A stretch of DNA of 63,211 nt, from NCBI GenBank assembly GCA_938005315.1, contig CALLOB010000016.1:1-63211 (forward strand), in the 5' to 3' direction. Below, piece by piece: positions 52,427-61,053 of this stretch; the first letter of the stretch is position 1; every line of letters starts with the position of its first letter. The stretch comes from an uncultured Phycisphaerae bacterium. GTDB taxonomy: Bacteria > Planctomycetota > Phycisphaerae > UBA1845 > PWPN01. The notes under the pieces are model-generated. The model was not told the DNA's origin. It did no database searches and saw only the letters and a list, made by a program, of their open reading frames with translations. Made by a program: the position numbers and the translations under genes.

Positions 52427-53008
52427 ATGGGTCATTTCGCCCATGAATCCGCCTATGTCGATGACGGAGCGCAGATCGGCGAGGGCACCAGGATCTGGCA
52501 CTTCTGCCACGTGATGGGCGGGGCGGTCATCGGGGCGCACTGCTCGCTGGGGCAGAACGTCATGGTGGCCCGCAACGTCCGCATCGGCGATCATGTGAAG
52601 ATCCAGAACAACGTCTCGATCTACGAGGGCGTGGTGCTCGAGGACTATGTCTTCTGCGGGCCGAGCATGGTGTTCACCAACGTGCGGACGCCGCGCTCCG
52701 CTTTCCCCCGCAACACCAGCGCGGAGTACCACGAGACCCGCGTCCGGCGGGGGGCCAGCATCGGGGCCAACGCAACAATCGTCTGCGGGGTGACGGTGGG
52801 GGAGTGGGCGTTCGTGGCCGCCGGCGCGGTCGTGACCCGCGACGTGCCGGCCTACGCCCTGGTGGCCGGGGTGCCGGCCCGGGTGATCGGCTGGGCCTGC
52901 GAGTGCGGGCCGAAGCTGCGTTTCGAGGGCGATCATGCGCGTTGCGCCGAGTGCGGCCGCGCCTACCGCAGGGATGCCGGCGGGGCGGTCCGGCGGGTGG
53001 AGGGTTGA
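52427..53008 (+). CDS. Left-handed beta-helix N-acetyltransferase (WlbB/WbpD-like)
   Basis: A 193-residue hexapeptide-repeat acetyltransferase that would acetylate the 3-amino group of the UDP-uronic acid. Repeats run from IGEGTRIWHFCHVMGGAVIG through GQNVMVARNVRIGDHVKIQN to GATIVCGVTVG and AGVPARVIGW-type ends. NNVSIYEGVVLEDYVFCGPSMVFTN is the family's catalytic region. A C-terminal CxCG...CxxCG pair (about 163-181) looks like a small zinc ribbon. GGAGG precedes the ATG. It lies 9 nt after the dehydrogenase. Confidence 0.9.
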   Translation: MGHFAHESAYVDDGAQIGEGTRIWHFCHVMGGAVIGAHCSLGQNVMVARNVRIGDHVKIQNNVSIYEGVVLEDYVFCGPSMVFTNVRTPRSAFPRNTSAEYHETRVRRGASIGANATIVCGVTVGEWAFVAAGAVVTRDVPAYALVAGVPARVIGWACECGPKLRFEGDHARCAECGRAYRRDAGGAVRRVEG

Positions 53009-53012
53009 GGGG

Positions 53013-54119
53013 ATGAGCACGCGGATTCCGGTGCTGGACCTGGCTCCGGAGATCGATGCCCTGTGGGACGAACTGCAGGCCGCGCTCGGCCGCGTCCTGC
53101 GATCCGGGCAGTTCATCCTGGGACCGGAGGTCAAGGCCTTCGAGGACGAGGTCGCCGCCTACCTGGGCGTGCGCCACGCCATCGGCGTCAACTCCGGAAC
53201 CGACGCACTGGTCATCGCCCTGCGGGCCGCCGGCATCCGGTGCGGCGACGAGGTCATCACCTCGCCGTTCACGTTCATCGCCACGGCCGAGGCCGCCAGC
53301 CTCATCGGGGCGACGCCGGTCTTCGTGGACATCGACCCGGCGACCTTCAATCTCGATCCTCGGCAGGTCGCCCGGCGGATCACGCCGCGCACCCGGGCGA
53401 TCATCCCGGTGCACCTCTACGGCCAGGCCGCCGACATGGATCCGATCATGGAGCTGGCCGTCCGGCACGAGCTGCGGGTCGTCGAGGACGTCGCCCAGGC
53501 CTTCGGCGGCCGATATCGCGGACGCATGCTCGGCACCATCGGCTTGGCCGGCGCGTTCTCGTTCTTCCCCTCCAAAAACCTGGGAGCGTTCGGCGACGCC
53601 GGCCTGATCGCCACCAACGACGATCAACTGGCCGAGACCGCCCGGATGCTGCGGGCCCACGGCAGCCGCCGCAAGTACTACAACGAGATCCTCGGTTACA
53701 ACTCCCGGCTGGATGCCCTGCAGGCGGCGATCCTGCGCGTCAAGCTCCCGCACATCGAGGAATCGATCGCGGGACGTCGGCGGGCCGCGGAATACTACAC
53801 CCGGCGCCTGGCGGAGATCCCCGGCGTCACACCGCCGCCCGAGGCCCCCTACGCCACCCACGTGTACCACCAGTACACCGTTCGCATCGCCGCGGGCCGA
53901 CGGGACGCCGTCCAGGCCCGGCTGACCGAGCGCGGCATCGGGACCATGGTGTACTACCCCGTGCCGGTGCATCAGCTTCCGGTGTATGCCGACCGGCCCT
54001 ACGACCTGCCCAACGCCCGGCAGGCCGCCGACGAAGTGCTCAGCCTGCCGATCTGGCCGCAGATCGCGCCGTCCACGCAGGATGCGGTGATCCAGGCCCT
54101 TCGCGACGCGATGGCCTGA
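53013..54119 (+). CDS. DegT/DnrJ/EryC1 aminotransferase (WlbC/WbpE-like)
   Basis: A PLP-dependent sugar aminotransferase of 368 residues that would aminate the 3-keto UDP-sugar from the dehydrogenase. The PLP Lys is in FSFFPSKNLGAFGDAG (about residue 185). Other motifs are GVNSGTDALVIALRAAGI, ITSPFTFIATAEA, VEDVAQAFGG and RMLRAHGSRRKYYNEILGYNSRLD. ATG 53013 has GAGG just upstream. The trio makes UDP-2,3-diacetamido-2,3-dideoxy-uronate for a surface polysaccharide. The WbpA-type 6-dehydrogenase is not in the window. Confidence 0.92.
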   Translation: MSTRIPVLDLAPEIDALWDELQAALGRVLRSGQFILGPEVKAFEDEVAAYLGVRHAIGVNSGTDALVIALRAAGIRCGDEVITSPFTFIATAEAASLIGATPVFVDIDPATFNLDPRQVARRITPRTRAIIPVHLYGQAADMDPIMELAVRHELRVVEDVAQAFGGRYRGRMLGTIGLAGAFSFFPSKNLGAFGDAGLIATNDDQLAETARMLRAHGSRRKYYNEILGYNSRLDALQAAILRVKLPHIEESIAGRRRAAEYYTRRLAEIPGVTPPPEAPYATHVYHQYTVRIAAGRRDAVQARLTERGIGTMVYYPVPVHQLPVYADRPYDLPNARQAADEVLSLPIWPQIAPSTQDAVIQALRDAMA

Positions 54120-54236
54120 GCCCGCGCGGTACGTCGTCCGAGTGCGAACCGTGGCACGCCGGGGCGGCCTGTTGACGCGTGAAACCGGTGCCCGGATGGC
54201 CGGCATGCGGCCCGGGATGGTCGGATCGCGGCCGTT

Positions 54237-55997
54237 TCAACCTGCGGCCGGCGGAATCACCGGTGGACCGGCCAGCAGATCCAGGTCCCGCAGGGCCGAC
54301 TGGTCGCCGCTGCAGACCAGGGCGATGTCGCGTTCCAGGGTGGGAAGCCCGGTGCGGATGAAGCGGCCGGCCACGGCCTGTTTTCGCGCATTGCGCCGGG
54401 CCTGCTGCAGGAGCAGATGGCCGATGATCACCACCGCGGCGGCGTCCACCAGCCGCCGGCCGGCCAGGTCCATGTAGTCCCCGCCCTGCTGCTTGATGAA
54501 GGCGATGCCCTCCAGGACGCGGGTCTTCCCGCGGGCCAGCATGGTCCGCAGTTCGGCCAGTTCCGCCTCGTCGCCGGCCGCCTGTTCGTATTCCTCGACG
54601 CGTTTCTCGAACGCCCCCGAGCAGACCCCGCGGACCGCGGCCACGATCTGCAGCTGGCTGGTGCCCTCGTAGATGGTGGTGATCCGGGCGTCGCGCAGCA
54701 GCCGCTCGCAGGGGTAGTCCTTCATGTAGCCCGAGCCGCCGAGCACCTGGATGGCATCGTTGGCCACGCGGACGCACATCTCGCTGCAGTAGTACTTGCT
54801 CATCGGGGTGAGCATGCCGTTGAGCCGCTTGTAGACCCGCGAATCGGCCCGCCGCCGGCGCAGCTCCTCGGCGTCCAGCGCGTCCTTGCGGAACTCCATC
54901 ACCCGCAGGTTGTTGTTTTCCAGGTCGCAGACTCGGCTGGTCTCGTAGGCCAGGGCCCGGGCGGCCTCGATGGCGATCTTCATGTCGGTCAGCATCTCGG
55001 CGACCGCGGGCAGGCGCTCGATGGACTTGCCGAACTGCTTGCGGGTGTGGGCGTACTCGCGGGCCACGCGGAAGGCCGCCTCGGCGATGCCCAGCGACTG
55101 GGCGGCGATGCCCACCCGGGCTCCGTTCATCAGGCTCATGACGTACTCGATGAGCCCGCGCTGCCGCTCGCCGATCAGCCGCGCCGGTGCGTTGTCGTAG
55201 ACCAGCTCGCAGGTCGGCGAGCCGTGGATGCCCAGCTTGTGCTCCAGGTGCCGCACCCGGATCCGCGGGTTGCGGTCGGAGACGAACAGGCTCAGGCCCC
55301 GGCCGTCGCGGATCTCCGGCTCGCTGCGGGCCAGGGTCAGCAGCACCTCGCCGCAGCCGTTGGTGATGAACCGCTTGACGCCGTTGAGCCGCCAGGTGCC
55401 GTCGGGGTCCTGCGCGGCCTTGAGGCTGACGGCCTGCAGATCGCTGCCGGCGTCCGGCTCGGTGAGCACCATCGCCCCGGTCAGTTCGCCGCGGGCGAAG
55501 CGCGGCAGGTACTCCGCGCGGATCTCGTCGGAGGCGAACGCGTAGATCGTCTCGGCGATGCCCTGCAGCCCGAAGATGTTCATCAGCGAGGCGTCCGCCC
55601 GCGAGATGATCTCGATGGCCATGGTGTAGATCAGGTTCGGGCAGTTCAGCCCGCCGTAAGCCCGCGGGAGCGTGAAACCCATCAGGTCGGCCTTCGCCAG
55701 CACCTCGATGTTGCGGCGCACGTGCTCGCCCAGCGTGACCGTGCCGTCCTCGTTGAGCCGGTGGCCCTGCTCGTCGACCTCCGCGGCCCGCGGGGCGATG
55801 TGGTTGGCGGCCACGTCCCCGACGATGGTCAGCACCCGGCGGTAGTTGTCGACCGCGTCGGCGGCGTCCCGGGGGGCGTATTCCGGTCCCTCGTCGCCCC
55901 GGGTGAAGTCGTCCTCCTGCAGCCGGGCCAGCGTGGCCAGGTCCATGTGCTCGAAAAGAAACAGAATGTCCGGATTGTCGAGGAAGAAGTTACCCAT
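54237..55997 (-). CDS. Acyl-CoA dehydrogenase (long form)
   Basis: A flavoprotein of 586 residues that oxidises acyl-CoA and passes electrons to ETF. The core motifs GAMVLTEPDAGSDLQAVSL, NGVKRFITNG, KLGIHGSPTCELVYDN, EYAHTRKQFGKSI and IQVLGGSGYMKDYPCERLLRDARITTIYEGTSQLQ are complete; the Glu in IYEGTS is the usual catalytic-base region. The C-terminal extension of about 110 residues is typical of the AcdC/FadE long subgroup. It is last in the etfB-etfA-acd operon, 19 nt after etfA. The substrate is unknown. Confidence 0.93.
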   Translation of the reverse strand: MGNFFLDNPDILFLFEHMDLATLARLQEDDFTRGDEGPEYAPRDAADAVDNYRRVLTIVGDVAANHIAPRAAEVDEQGHRLNEDGTVTLGEHVRRNIEVLAKADLMGFTLPRAYGGLNCPNLIYTMAIEIISRADASLMNIFGLQGIAETIYAFASDEIRAEYLPRFARGELTGAMVLTEPDAGSDLQAVSLKAAQDPDGTWRLNGVKRFITNGCGEVLLTLARSEPEIRDGRGLSLFVSDRNPRIRVRHLEHKLGIHGSPTCELVYDNAPARLIGERQRGLIEYVMSLMNGARVGIAAQSLGIAEAAFRVAREYAHTRKQFGKSIERLPAVAEMLTDMKIAIEAARALAYETSRVCDLENNNLRVMEFRKDALDAEELRRRRADSRVYKRLNGMLTPMSKYYCSEMCVRVANDAIQVLGGSGYMKDYPCERLLRDARITTIYEGTSQLQIVAAVRGVCSGAFEKRVEEYEQAAGDEAELAELRTMLARGKTRVLEGIAFIKQQGGDYMDLAGRRLVDAAAVVIIGHLLLQQARRNARKQAVAGRFIRTGLPTLERDIALVCSGDQSALRDLDLLAGPPVIPPAAG

Positions 55998-56016
55998 GTT
56001 CGTCTCGCGCCCGGGC

Positions 56017-57048
56017 TTACCGGGCCCGCTCCCGGATCGCGCGGATCATCATCGGGATGACCTGCCGCAGATCGCCGACGATGCCGTAGTGGGCCACGCC
56101 GAAGATCGGCGCCTCGCGATCGCGGTTGATCGCGATGATCTTGGCCGATTCCTCCATCCCCGCCCGGTGCTGCACCTGCCCGCTGATGCCGCAGGCGATG
56201 TACAGGGCCGGCCGGACGGTCGTGCCGGTCTGGCCGATCTGGTGCTCCTTGCCGATGAAGCCCGCGTCCACCGCCGCCCGCGAGGCGCCCACCGCTCCGC
56301 CGATCGCCGAAGCCAGCTCATGGATCAGGGCGAAGTTCTCCCGGCTGCCCACGCCGCCGCCGCCGGCCACGATGATCCGGGCGGCCTTGAGATTCACCTT
56401 TCGGGCCTCGCGGTGGCGCTCGATGACCCGCACCGCCAGCTCCGCCTCGCTCAGCGGGACCGCCTCCTCGATGATCTCGCCGCCGCGCCTGGGATCGCCG
56501 TCGCGCAGGGCCATGACCCCCTCGCGCACCGTCGCCATCTGCGGCCAGCGGTCGTAATTGATGATGGTGGCGATGATGTTTCCGCCGAAGGCCGGACGCA
56601 CCTGCAGCAGGAGCTTCTCGTGCCGGATCTTCGTCCGAGGATCGGTGTAATCCCCGATCTGCAGGTCGGTGCAGTCGGCCGTCAGGCCGGCACGCATCTC
56701 CGAAGCCACCCGCGGGGCCAGATCCCGGCCCAGGGCGGTGGCTCCGAACAGCAGGATCTGCGGACGGTGGCGGGCGATCAGTGCGCACAGCGCCCGGGCA
56801 TACGGCAGGGTGCGGTACTGCTCGAGCCGGGCGTCCTGCACGCAGTACACCCGATCGACGCCGTGGGCGATCAGGCGGTAGGACAGCTCCCGCACGTTCC
56901 AGCCGGGAAGGGCCGCCCCGACCTTCACGCCCAGGGTGTCGGCCAGTTCCCGGGCCTTGGCGCACAGTTCCAGCGAGACGTCGTTGAGCGTCGCGTCTTC
57001 CTGCTCGGCGAAGACCCAGACTTCACCCTGTCGGTTCGGTTCGATCAT
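56017..57048 (-). CDS. etfA: Electron transfer flavoprotein alpha subunit
   Basis: The FAD-binding subunit of ETF, accepting electrons from the adjacent acyl-CoA dehydrogenase. The 343-residue protein shows VWVFAEQEDATLNDVSLEL, the central FGATALGRDLAPRVA, AARIIVAGGGGVGSRENFALI and the FAD motif GASRAAVDAGFIGKEHQIGQTG...YIACGISGQVQH. ATG 57048 gives the family N-terminus. It is transcribed leftward between etfB and the dehydrogenase. Confidence 0.95.
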   Translation of the reverse strand: MIEPNRQGEVWVFAEQEDATLNDVSLELCAKARELADTLGVKVGAALPGWNVRELSYRLIAHGVDRVYCVQDARLEQYRTLPYARALCALIARHRPQILLFGATALGRDLAPRVASEMRAGLTADCTDLQIGDYTDPRTKIRHEKLLLQVRPAFGGNIIATIINYDRWPQMATVREGVMALRDGDPRRGGEIIEEAVPLSEAELAVRVIERHREARKVNLKAARIIVAGGGGVGSRENFALIHELASAIGGAVGASRAAVDAGFIGKEHQIGQTGTTVRPALYIACGISGQVQHRAGMEESAKIIAINRDREAPIFGVAHYGIVGDLRQVIPMMIRAIRERAR

Positions 57049-57123
57049 GGATTTCTGGCTCTCAATGGAACAACCGGCGCCCCGGCCCGCGCCGGCGCCG
57101 CCGGCGCCCCGCGTCCGGACCTC

Positions 57124-58038
57124 TCAGCCGAGCGTGTGATCGACGATCAGCTCGTGAATCAGGCGGCGCACGCCTTCCTCGGTCGGCGGGATCTCGGTGT
57201 ACCCCTCTTTTTTCAGCACGATCGACTGCACGCGGTAGACCTTGGTCGGACTGCCCGCCAGGCCGCACCAGGCCAGGTCCGCCTGGATGTCGTCCAGGTC
57301 CCACTGGTCGATCAGCAGCCCGGCCATGCGCAGGTGCTCGACCCGTCGCCCGACCTCGCGCTCGCAGGTCTCCTCCGAGGCCTCCGGCATCTCGGCCTTG
57401 ACCGCCGCGATCACCTCCGCCGGGCTGCGGGCCCGCTTGTACCGCATCACCCGCCTCGCGCCGGCCGGACGCGGCGTATTGGCCGACTCCAGCACCGTCA
57501 CCAGCACCGGCAACGGGGTCTCCAGCACCTCCCAGCCGTTGCCGACGTTGCGCCGCAGACGAGCCGACCGGCCACTGAGGTCCACCAGGCTCTCGAAATA
57601 CGTCACCTGCGGAATGCCGAGCTTCTCGGCCAGCTGCGGGCCTACCTGGGCGGTGTCGCCGTCGATCGCCTGCCGGCCGCAGAACACGAAGTCGAAACGC
57701 CCCAGCGTGCGGATCGCCCGGCTGAGAATGTAGCTGGTCGCCAGCGTGTCGCTGGCCGCCGCACGCCGGTCGGTCAGCAGAATGACCCGGTCGGCGCCCC
57801 GGTACAGACACGCCCGCAGCACCTCCGAGGCGGCCGGCGGGCCCATACACACCGCCGTGACGGTGCCGCCGTACCGGTCCCGGATCTCCAGGGCCGCTTC
57901 CAGGGCGTTGAGGTCCTCGGGATTGAAGATCGCCGGCAGGGCGGCGCGGTTGACCGTGCCGTCCTCCTTCATCGCCTCGCCGGTGATGTTGGCGGTGTCT
58001 GGAACCTGCTTGACACATACAATACAGTCGTATCCCAA
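57124..58038 (-). CDS. etfB: Electron transfer flavoprotein beta subunit
   Basis: The AMP- or FAD-binding subunit of ETF (304 residues). Typical segments are CIVCVKQVPDTANI near the start, FNPEDLNALEAALEIRD, VTAVCMGPPAASEVLRACL, DRVILLTDRRAAASDTLATS and FCGRQAIDGDTAQVGPQLAE. The start codon is TTG (58038) with GGAGG 6 nt upstream; no ATG fits. The NPED and DGDT motifs occur in both canonical and bifurcating ETFs, so bifurcation cannot be decided from sequence alone. First gene of a three-gene operon. Confidence 0.94.
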   Translation of the reverse strand: MGYDCIVCVKQVPDTANITGEAMKEDGTVNRAALPAIFNPEDLNALEAALEIRDRYGGTVTAVCMGPPAASEVLRACLYRGADRVILLTDRRAAASDTLATSYILSRAIRTLGRFDFVFCGRQAIDGDTAQVGPQLAEKLGIPQVTYFESLVDLSGRSARLRRNVGNGWEVLETPLPVLVTVLESANTPRPAGARRVMRYKRARSPAEVIAAVKAEMPEASEETCEREVGRRVEHLRMAGLLIDQWDLDDIQADLAWCGLAGSPTKVYRVQSIVLKKEGYTEIPPTEEGVRRLIHELIVDHTLG

Positions 58039-58163
58039 GGCCGACCTCCCGCTTGGCTCCTGACGGACAAGGGGGACAAGGTAGGCGACGGCGCCGCGGG
58101 CGTCAAGCGCGGCGCAGGAAGGTCCGGTCGCGCCACCCAGACGCGTTCATCGGGAGTGTGGGC

Positions 58164-59423
58164 ATGCAGACCCTGTGCGGAACACTGCTCCAGGCGGCCG
58201 CGCCGGCCGAGTGCCGCGTAACGGAAGAAGCGATCGTGCGGATCGGCGAAGATGGGAAGTTCGCCGAGGTAGCCTCCGGCCCGGCTCCGCGCGGCGCAAT
58301 TGGCGGTGCCGGCTGCTGGATCCTGCCGGGATTCATCGACGCCCACCTGCACCTGCCGCACTGGGATCGACGCGGCATCGACGGCCTGGGGCTCTTCGAC
58401 TTCCTCGAGAAGATCGTCTGGCCCGCCGAGGCCCGCATGGCCGACCCGGACGTCGCCGAGCAGCTGGCTGAGGCATTCGTCACCGGCATGATCGCCCACG
58501 GCACCACCGCCGTGGCCGCGTTCGGCAGCCCGTTCCGCGAGGCGACTCAGCGCGTGTTCGAGGTCTTCGAACGTCGGGGCCTGCGGGCCATCCACGGCAT
58601 GATGCTCAACGACACCGGGTGCCCGTCCGGCCTGGGCCAGACGGCCGACGCCTCGCTGGAGGACTCCCGGCAGCTGGCCGCCCGCTGGCACGGCGCCGCC
58701 GGAGGTCGCCTGCAGTATGCCTTCAGCCCGCGCACGCCGCTGATGTGCAGCGCGGCGCAGATGCGCGGCGCCGCCGCCCTGGCCGGGATGTTCGGCTGCC
58801 ATATCCAGACCCATGCCGCCGAGTCGCTGATCGGCATCGAGCGCGTGCGCGAACGATTCCCCGAGGCTCTCGACGAGATCGAGGTCTTCGCCGAGATGGG
58901 GCTGCTCACCGGTCGCACGCTCCTGGGCCACGGCGTGCATCTCAACCAGCATCAGCGCCGCCAGGTCGCCGCCGCGGGCACCACCGTCATCCACTGTCCC
59001 ACGGCTAACCTTTTCCTCCAGACCGGCCTGATGGACTACGTCGCCCACCGCGATTCCGGCGTCCGCGTCGCCCTGGGCAGCGGCATCGGCGGGGGCTTCG
59101 ACCCGTTCATGCCGCGCGTGGCCGTCGATGCCCTCCAGACCGCCAAGGCGGTCAAGGTCCACGGCCTGCCCCGCGGCACCTCGCCGGTGCCTAGCGTGGC
59201 CGAGGCCTGGTGGCTCCTGACCCGCGGGGCGGCCGAGGCCCTGGGGCTGGGCGACCGCGTGGGGCTGATCGCGCCGGGCATGGAGGCCGACTGCCTCGTC
59301 GTCCGCCCCGAACCCTGGATCGCCGACCTGGATCCCGAATGCCGGCCCTCCGCGCTGCTCTATTCCCTGCGGCCCGACCAGATCGAACGCGTCTACATCG
59401 CCGGCCGGCACGTCGGACCGTGA
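58164..59423 (+). CDS. Guanine-deaminase-like amidohydrolase missing the metal-binding Asp
   Basis: A 419-residue amidohydrolase nearest the guanine deaminase branch: PGFIDAHLHLPHWD (HxH), MIAHGTTAVAAFGS, CHIQTHAAES, LLGHGVHLNQHQ and IHCPTANLFLQTGLMDY. The position normally GTD or GSD, whose Asp binds zinc and activates water, reads ALGSGIGGGFDPF, so the Asp is Gly. All other metal ligands are kept. It may be inactive, use another Asp (GFD is near), or do different chemistry. ATG 58164 has GGGAG 7 nt upstream. It is divergent from etfB. Confidence 0.8.
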   Translation: MQTLCGTLLQAAAPAECRVTEEAIVRIGEDGKFAEVASGPAPRGAIGGAGCWILPGFIDAHLHLPHWDRRGIDGLGLFDFLEKIVWPAEARMADPDVAEQLAEAFVTGMIAHGTTAVAAFGSPFREATQRVFEVFERRGLRAIHGMMLNDTGCPSGLGQTADASLEDSRQLAARWHGAAGGRLQYAFSPRTPLMCSAAQMRGAAALAGMFGCHIQTHAAESLIGIERVRERFPEALDEIEVFAEMGLLTGRTLLGHGVHLNQHQRRQVAAAGTTVIHCPTANLFLQTGLMDYVAHRDSGVRVALGSGIGGGFDPFMPRVAVDALQTAKAVKVHGLPRGTSPVPSVAEAWWLLTRGAAEALGLGDRVGLIAPGMEADCLVVRPEPWIADLDPECRPSALLYSLRPDQIERVYIAGRHVGP

Positions 59424-59967
59424 AGCTCCCGCCCGCCGTACTCCCCTATCGCACGACCGCGCCCGGCGATGTGGCGGCCGGCGCCGCGCGGTCCCGTAGC
59501 GGCCGACTCCGCGCCGGTCGTTGTACCGGCAGGCCTCGGATCCCGGAGCGGAAATCACGGCTCTGGACTGAGGTGTCCGTCCCGCCGCGGTTTGGTGACG
59601 TACATAAGTTACTCTCGATCGCCAGGTTCGGATCGTTCCCGCGGCGGGCCGGCCAGAGTGCGGTTCGAAAAGCGAAAAGAACAGGCCGGGCCCGCGACTG
59701 GCACGGCCCCGGCCCACGATCACATGCCCGGCCGGGTCGGCGCCGGCCGGGCGGTTACGGTTCTCAAAAGGGTTGGGCCCCTTTTGACCGCTGCAACGGG
59801 GTGCAATGGAGAGTCACAAGTGGAGCCGCAAGCCAGCAGGCCCTCCGGGTGCCTGTCCCGGGTTTCCGCCGCCCGTGACAAGCAGGCGTGCGGAACCGGG
59901 TCGCGACTTTCTCCGTTTTTAACTCTCCATTCCACTGTCTCCGGCGCTGCGCCGCGCAACGCCGCCT
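59424..59967 (+). other. 544-nt gene-free region with hairpin and long-range inverted repeat
   Basis: No convincing gene is seen on either strand. TCAAAAGGG (59764-59772) and CCCTTTTGA (59779-59787) form a perfect 9-bp stem with a 6-nt loop, lacking a U-tract on the plus strand. AATGGAGAGT (59805-59814) is the exact reverse complement of ACTCTCCATT (59922-59931), 107 nt away. These could terminate or shape the 3' end of the minus-strand metallothionein-like gene, or mark an unannotated RNA. Confidence 0.4.
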
Positions 59968-60189
59968 TCACTTGCCGCACTTGCAGCCCGGGCCGCACTT
60001 GCAGCACTTGCAGTTCTCGCCGCACTTGCAGTCGGCACCACACTGGCAGCAGTCGCACTTGCCGCCGCAGGCCGCCGGCGCCGCGCCGACCGCCGCGGAG
60101 TCGCTCGACAGGCCGCCGGTCGGGGCGAACGCCCAGGCGAAGGTCATTCCACTGAGAACCAGCACGCTGATCAGCATCAGACGAAGCAT
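59968..60189 (-). CDS. Secreted metallothionein-like Cys-rich peptide
   Basis: A 73-residue protein: a Sec signal peptide (MLRLMLISVLVLSGMTFAWA), a short Ala/Gly/Ser spacer, then a C-terminal domain with 13 Cys in residues 41-71, arranged as CxC, CC and CxxxC units separated by Gly and Lys (for example CGADCKCGENCKCCKCG). The layout resembles metallothioneins but the signal peptide places it outside the cytoplasm. GGAGA precedes the ATG. It lies downstream of another exported Cys-rich protein on the same strand. Binding of Cu, Zn or Cd is inferred from composition only. Confidence 0.72.
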   Translation of the reverse strand: MLRLMLISVLVLSGMTFAWAFAPTGGLSSDSAAVGAAPAACGGKCDCCQCGADCKCGENCKCCKCGPGCKCGK

Positions 60190-60366
60190 GTTTGAGTCTC
60201 CATGAATCGAGGTTTCGATGATCCGTACTTACAGTCGTGTGTTACGCGGCGCGCAACCTTCCGGCGCCACAGCCGGGGAAAGCAGTCGCACAACCGCATC
60301 AGGGCGGCGGTGCGATCGACGGACCGGCACCGCCGGCGAAGGTAATCTCGCGTGTCAGGGGATCGA

Positions 60367-60825
60367 TCAGTTCAGCCACACGACCAGCCGGGCCTGACGC
60401 CGGCCGTGGTCCTCCGGCAGGAGGGGCAAGTCGGGCGACCATCGCGGATCCGCCCCCGCGGGCCCGCGAGGCTCCCAGGTCGGTTGGATCACCGGAAGCA
60501 GGACAGCGGTTACAGCGGTCGTCACCGACGATCCGGGCTCCGACGGCGGGGCCATCGGCACCACCGGTCGGGTCTTCAGCTCGCACCGGCACCGTCCCGG
60601 GCCGCCCGGTTCATCGCTCAGCGGCCCCTCCGCGCACCCGGGGCCGCCGCAACAGGTCGAGCGCCCGCGTGCCTCCGGAACTGGGCAGCAGGACGAGCCA
60701 ACGGACATCGCCGTGCCGCAACAGGGGGCAGACTCGGCGGTCACCGCCCGCGACGCGCATGGGCAAGCCCAGGCGAGCGGTACGCTTTGCGCAAACAGCC
60801 CTAATATGGCCCAATAGCGCATCAT
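60367..60825 (-). CDS. Exported Cys-rich protein of unknown function
   Basis: A 152-residue protein with an N-terminal signal peptide (to about A20). The first half has 11 Cys, including CPC (21-23) and three CC pairs (35-36, 46-47, 58-59). The second half is Pro-rich with no Cys and ends RRQARLVVWLN. I recognise no family. CC pairs in an exported protein suggest metal binding or disulphide chemistry. A TATACT on the minus strand ends only 8 nt before the ATG, suggesting a leaderless mRNA. It precedes the metallothionein-like gene by 177 nt. Confidence 0.6.
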   Translation of the reverse strand: MMRYWAILGLFAQSVPLAWACPCASRAVTAESAPCCGTAMSVGSSCCPVPEARGRSTCCGGPGCAEGPLSDEPGGPGRCRCELKTRPVVPMAPPSEPGSSVTTAVTAVLLPVIQPTWEPRGPAGADPRWSPDLPLLPEDHGRRQARLVVWLN

Positions 60826-60833
60826 GCCACTGA

Positions 60834-60839
60834 AGTATA
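60834..60839 (-). promoter_or_regulatory. -10 element (TATACT) of the Cys-rich protein gene
   Basis: Read on the minus strand, TATACT lies 8 nt before the ATG at 60825. The -35 (TGGCCA, 17 bp away) is poor. The spacing resembles the mqnA arrangement. Confidence 0.4.
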
Positions 60840-61053
60840 CACCAGGCCGAGCCGACTGGCCACGGGTTTTCTCACCTTCCTCGACCAGCCGGTGTTGTGG
60901 CAGGACCCATGGGCTGCGTGGTTCACGCCCGCGCCCGGTTTCGCGACACGGCCTGTCAGCAGGGCGGGAACCCCTCGGGAGCCCGGTGGGCCAAGTATCT
61001 GGTTTGGGACAGGATCGCTGTTCAAACCCGGCAAGGGCCGGTCGTCCCTGAGG

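Noticed and set aside
57124..58038. EtfAB as a bifurcating ETF
   Set aside because: Motifs visible here occur in both classes, and the partner is an ordinary acyl-CoA dehydrogenase without FixC/FixX neighbours; no decision is possible from sequence alone.
59764..59787. The 9-bp hairpin as a Rho-independent terminator or part of a tRNA
   Set aside because: No U-tract follows on the plus strand, and no cloverleaf or T-loop sequence is present. Reported only as structure.
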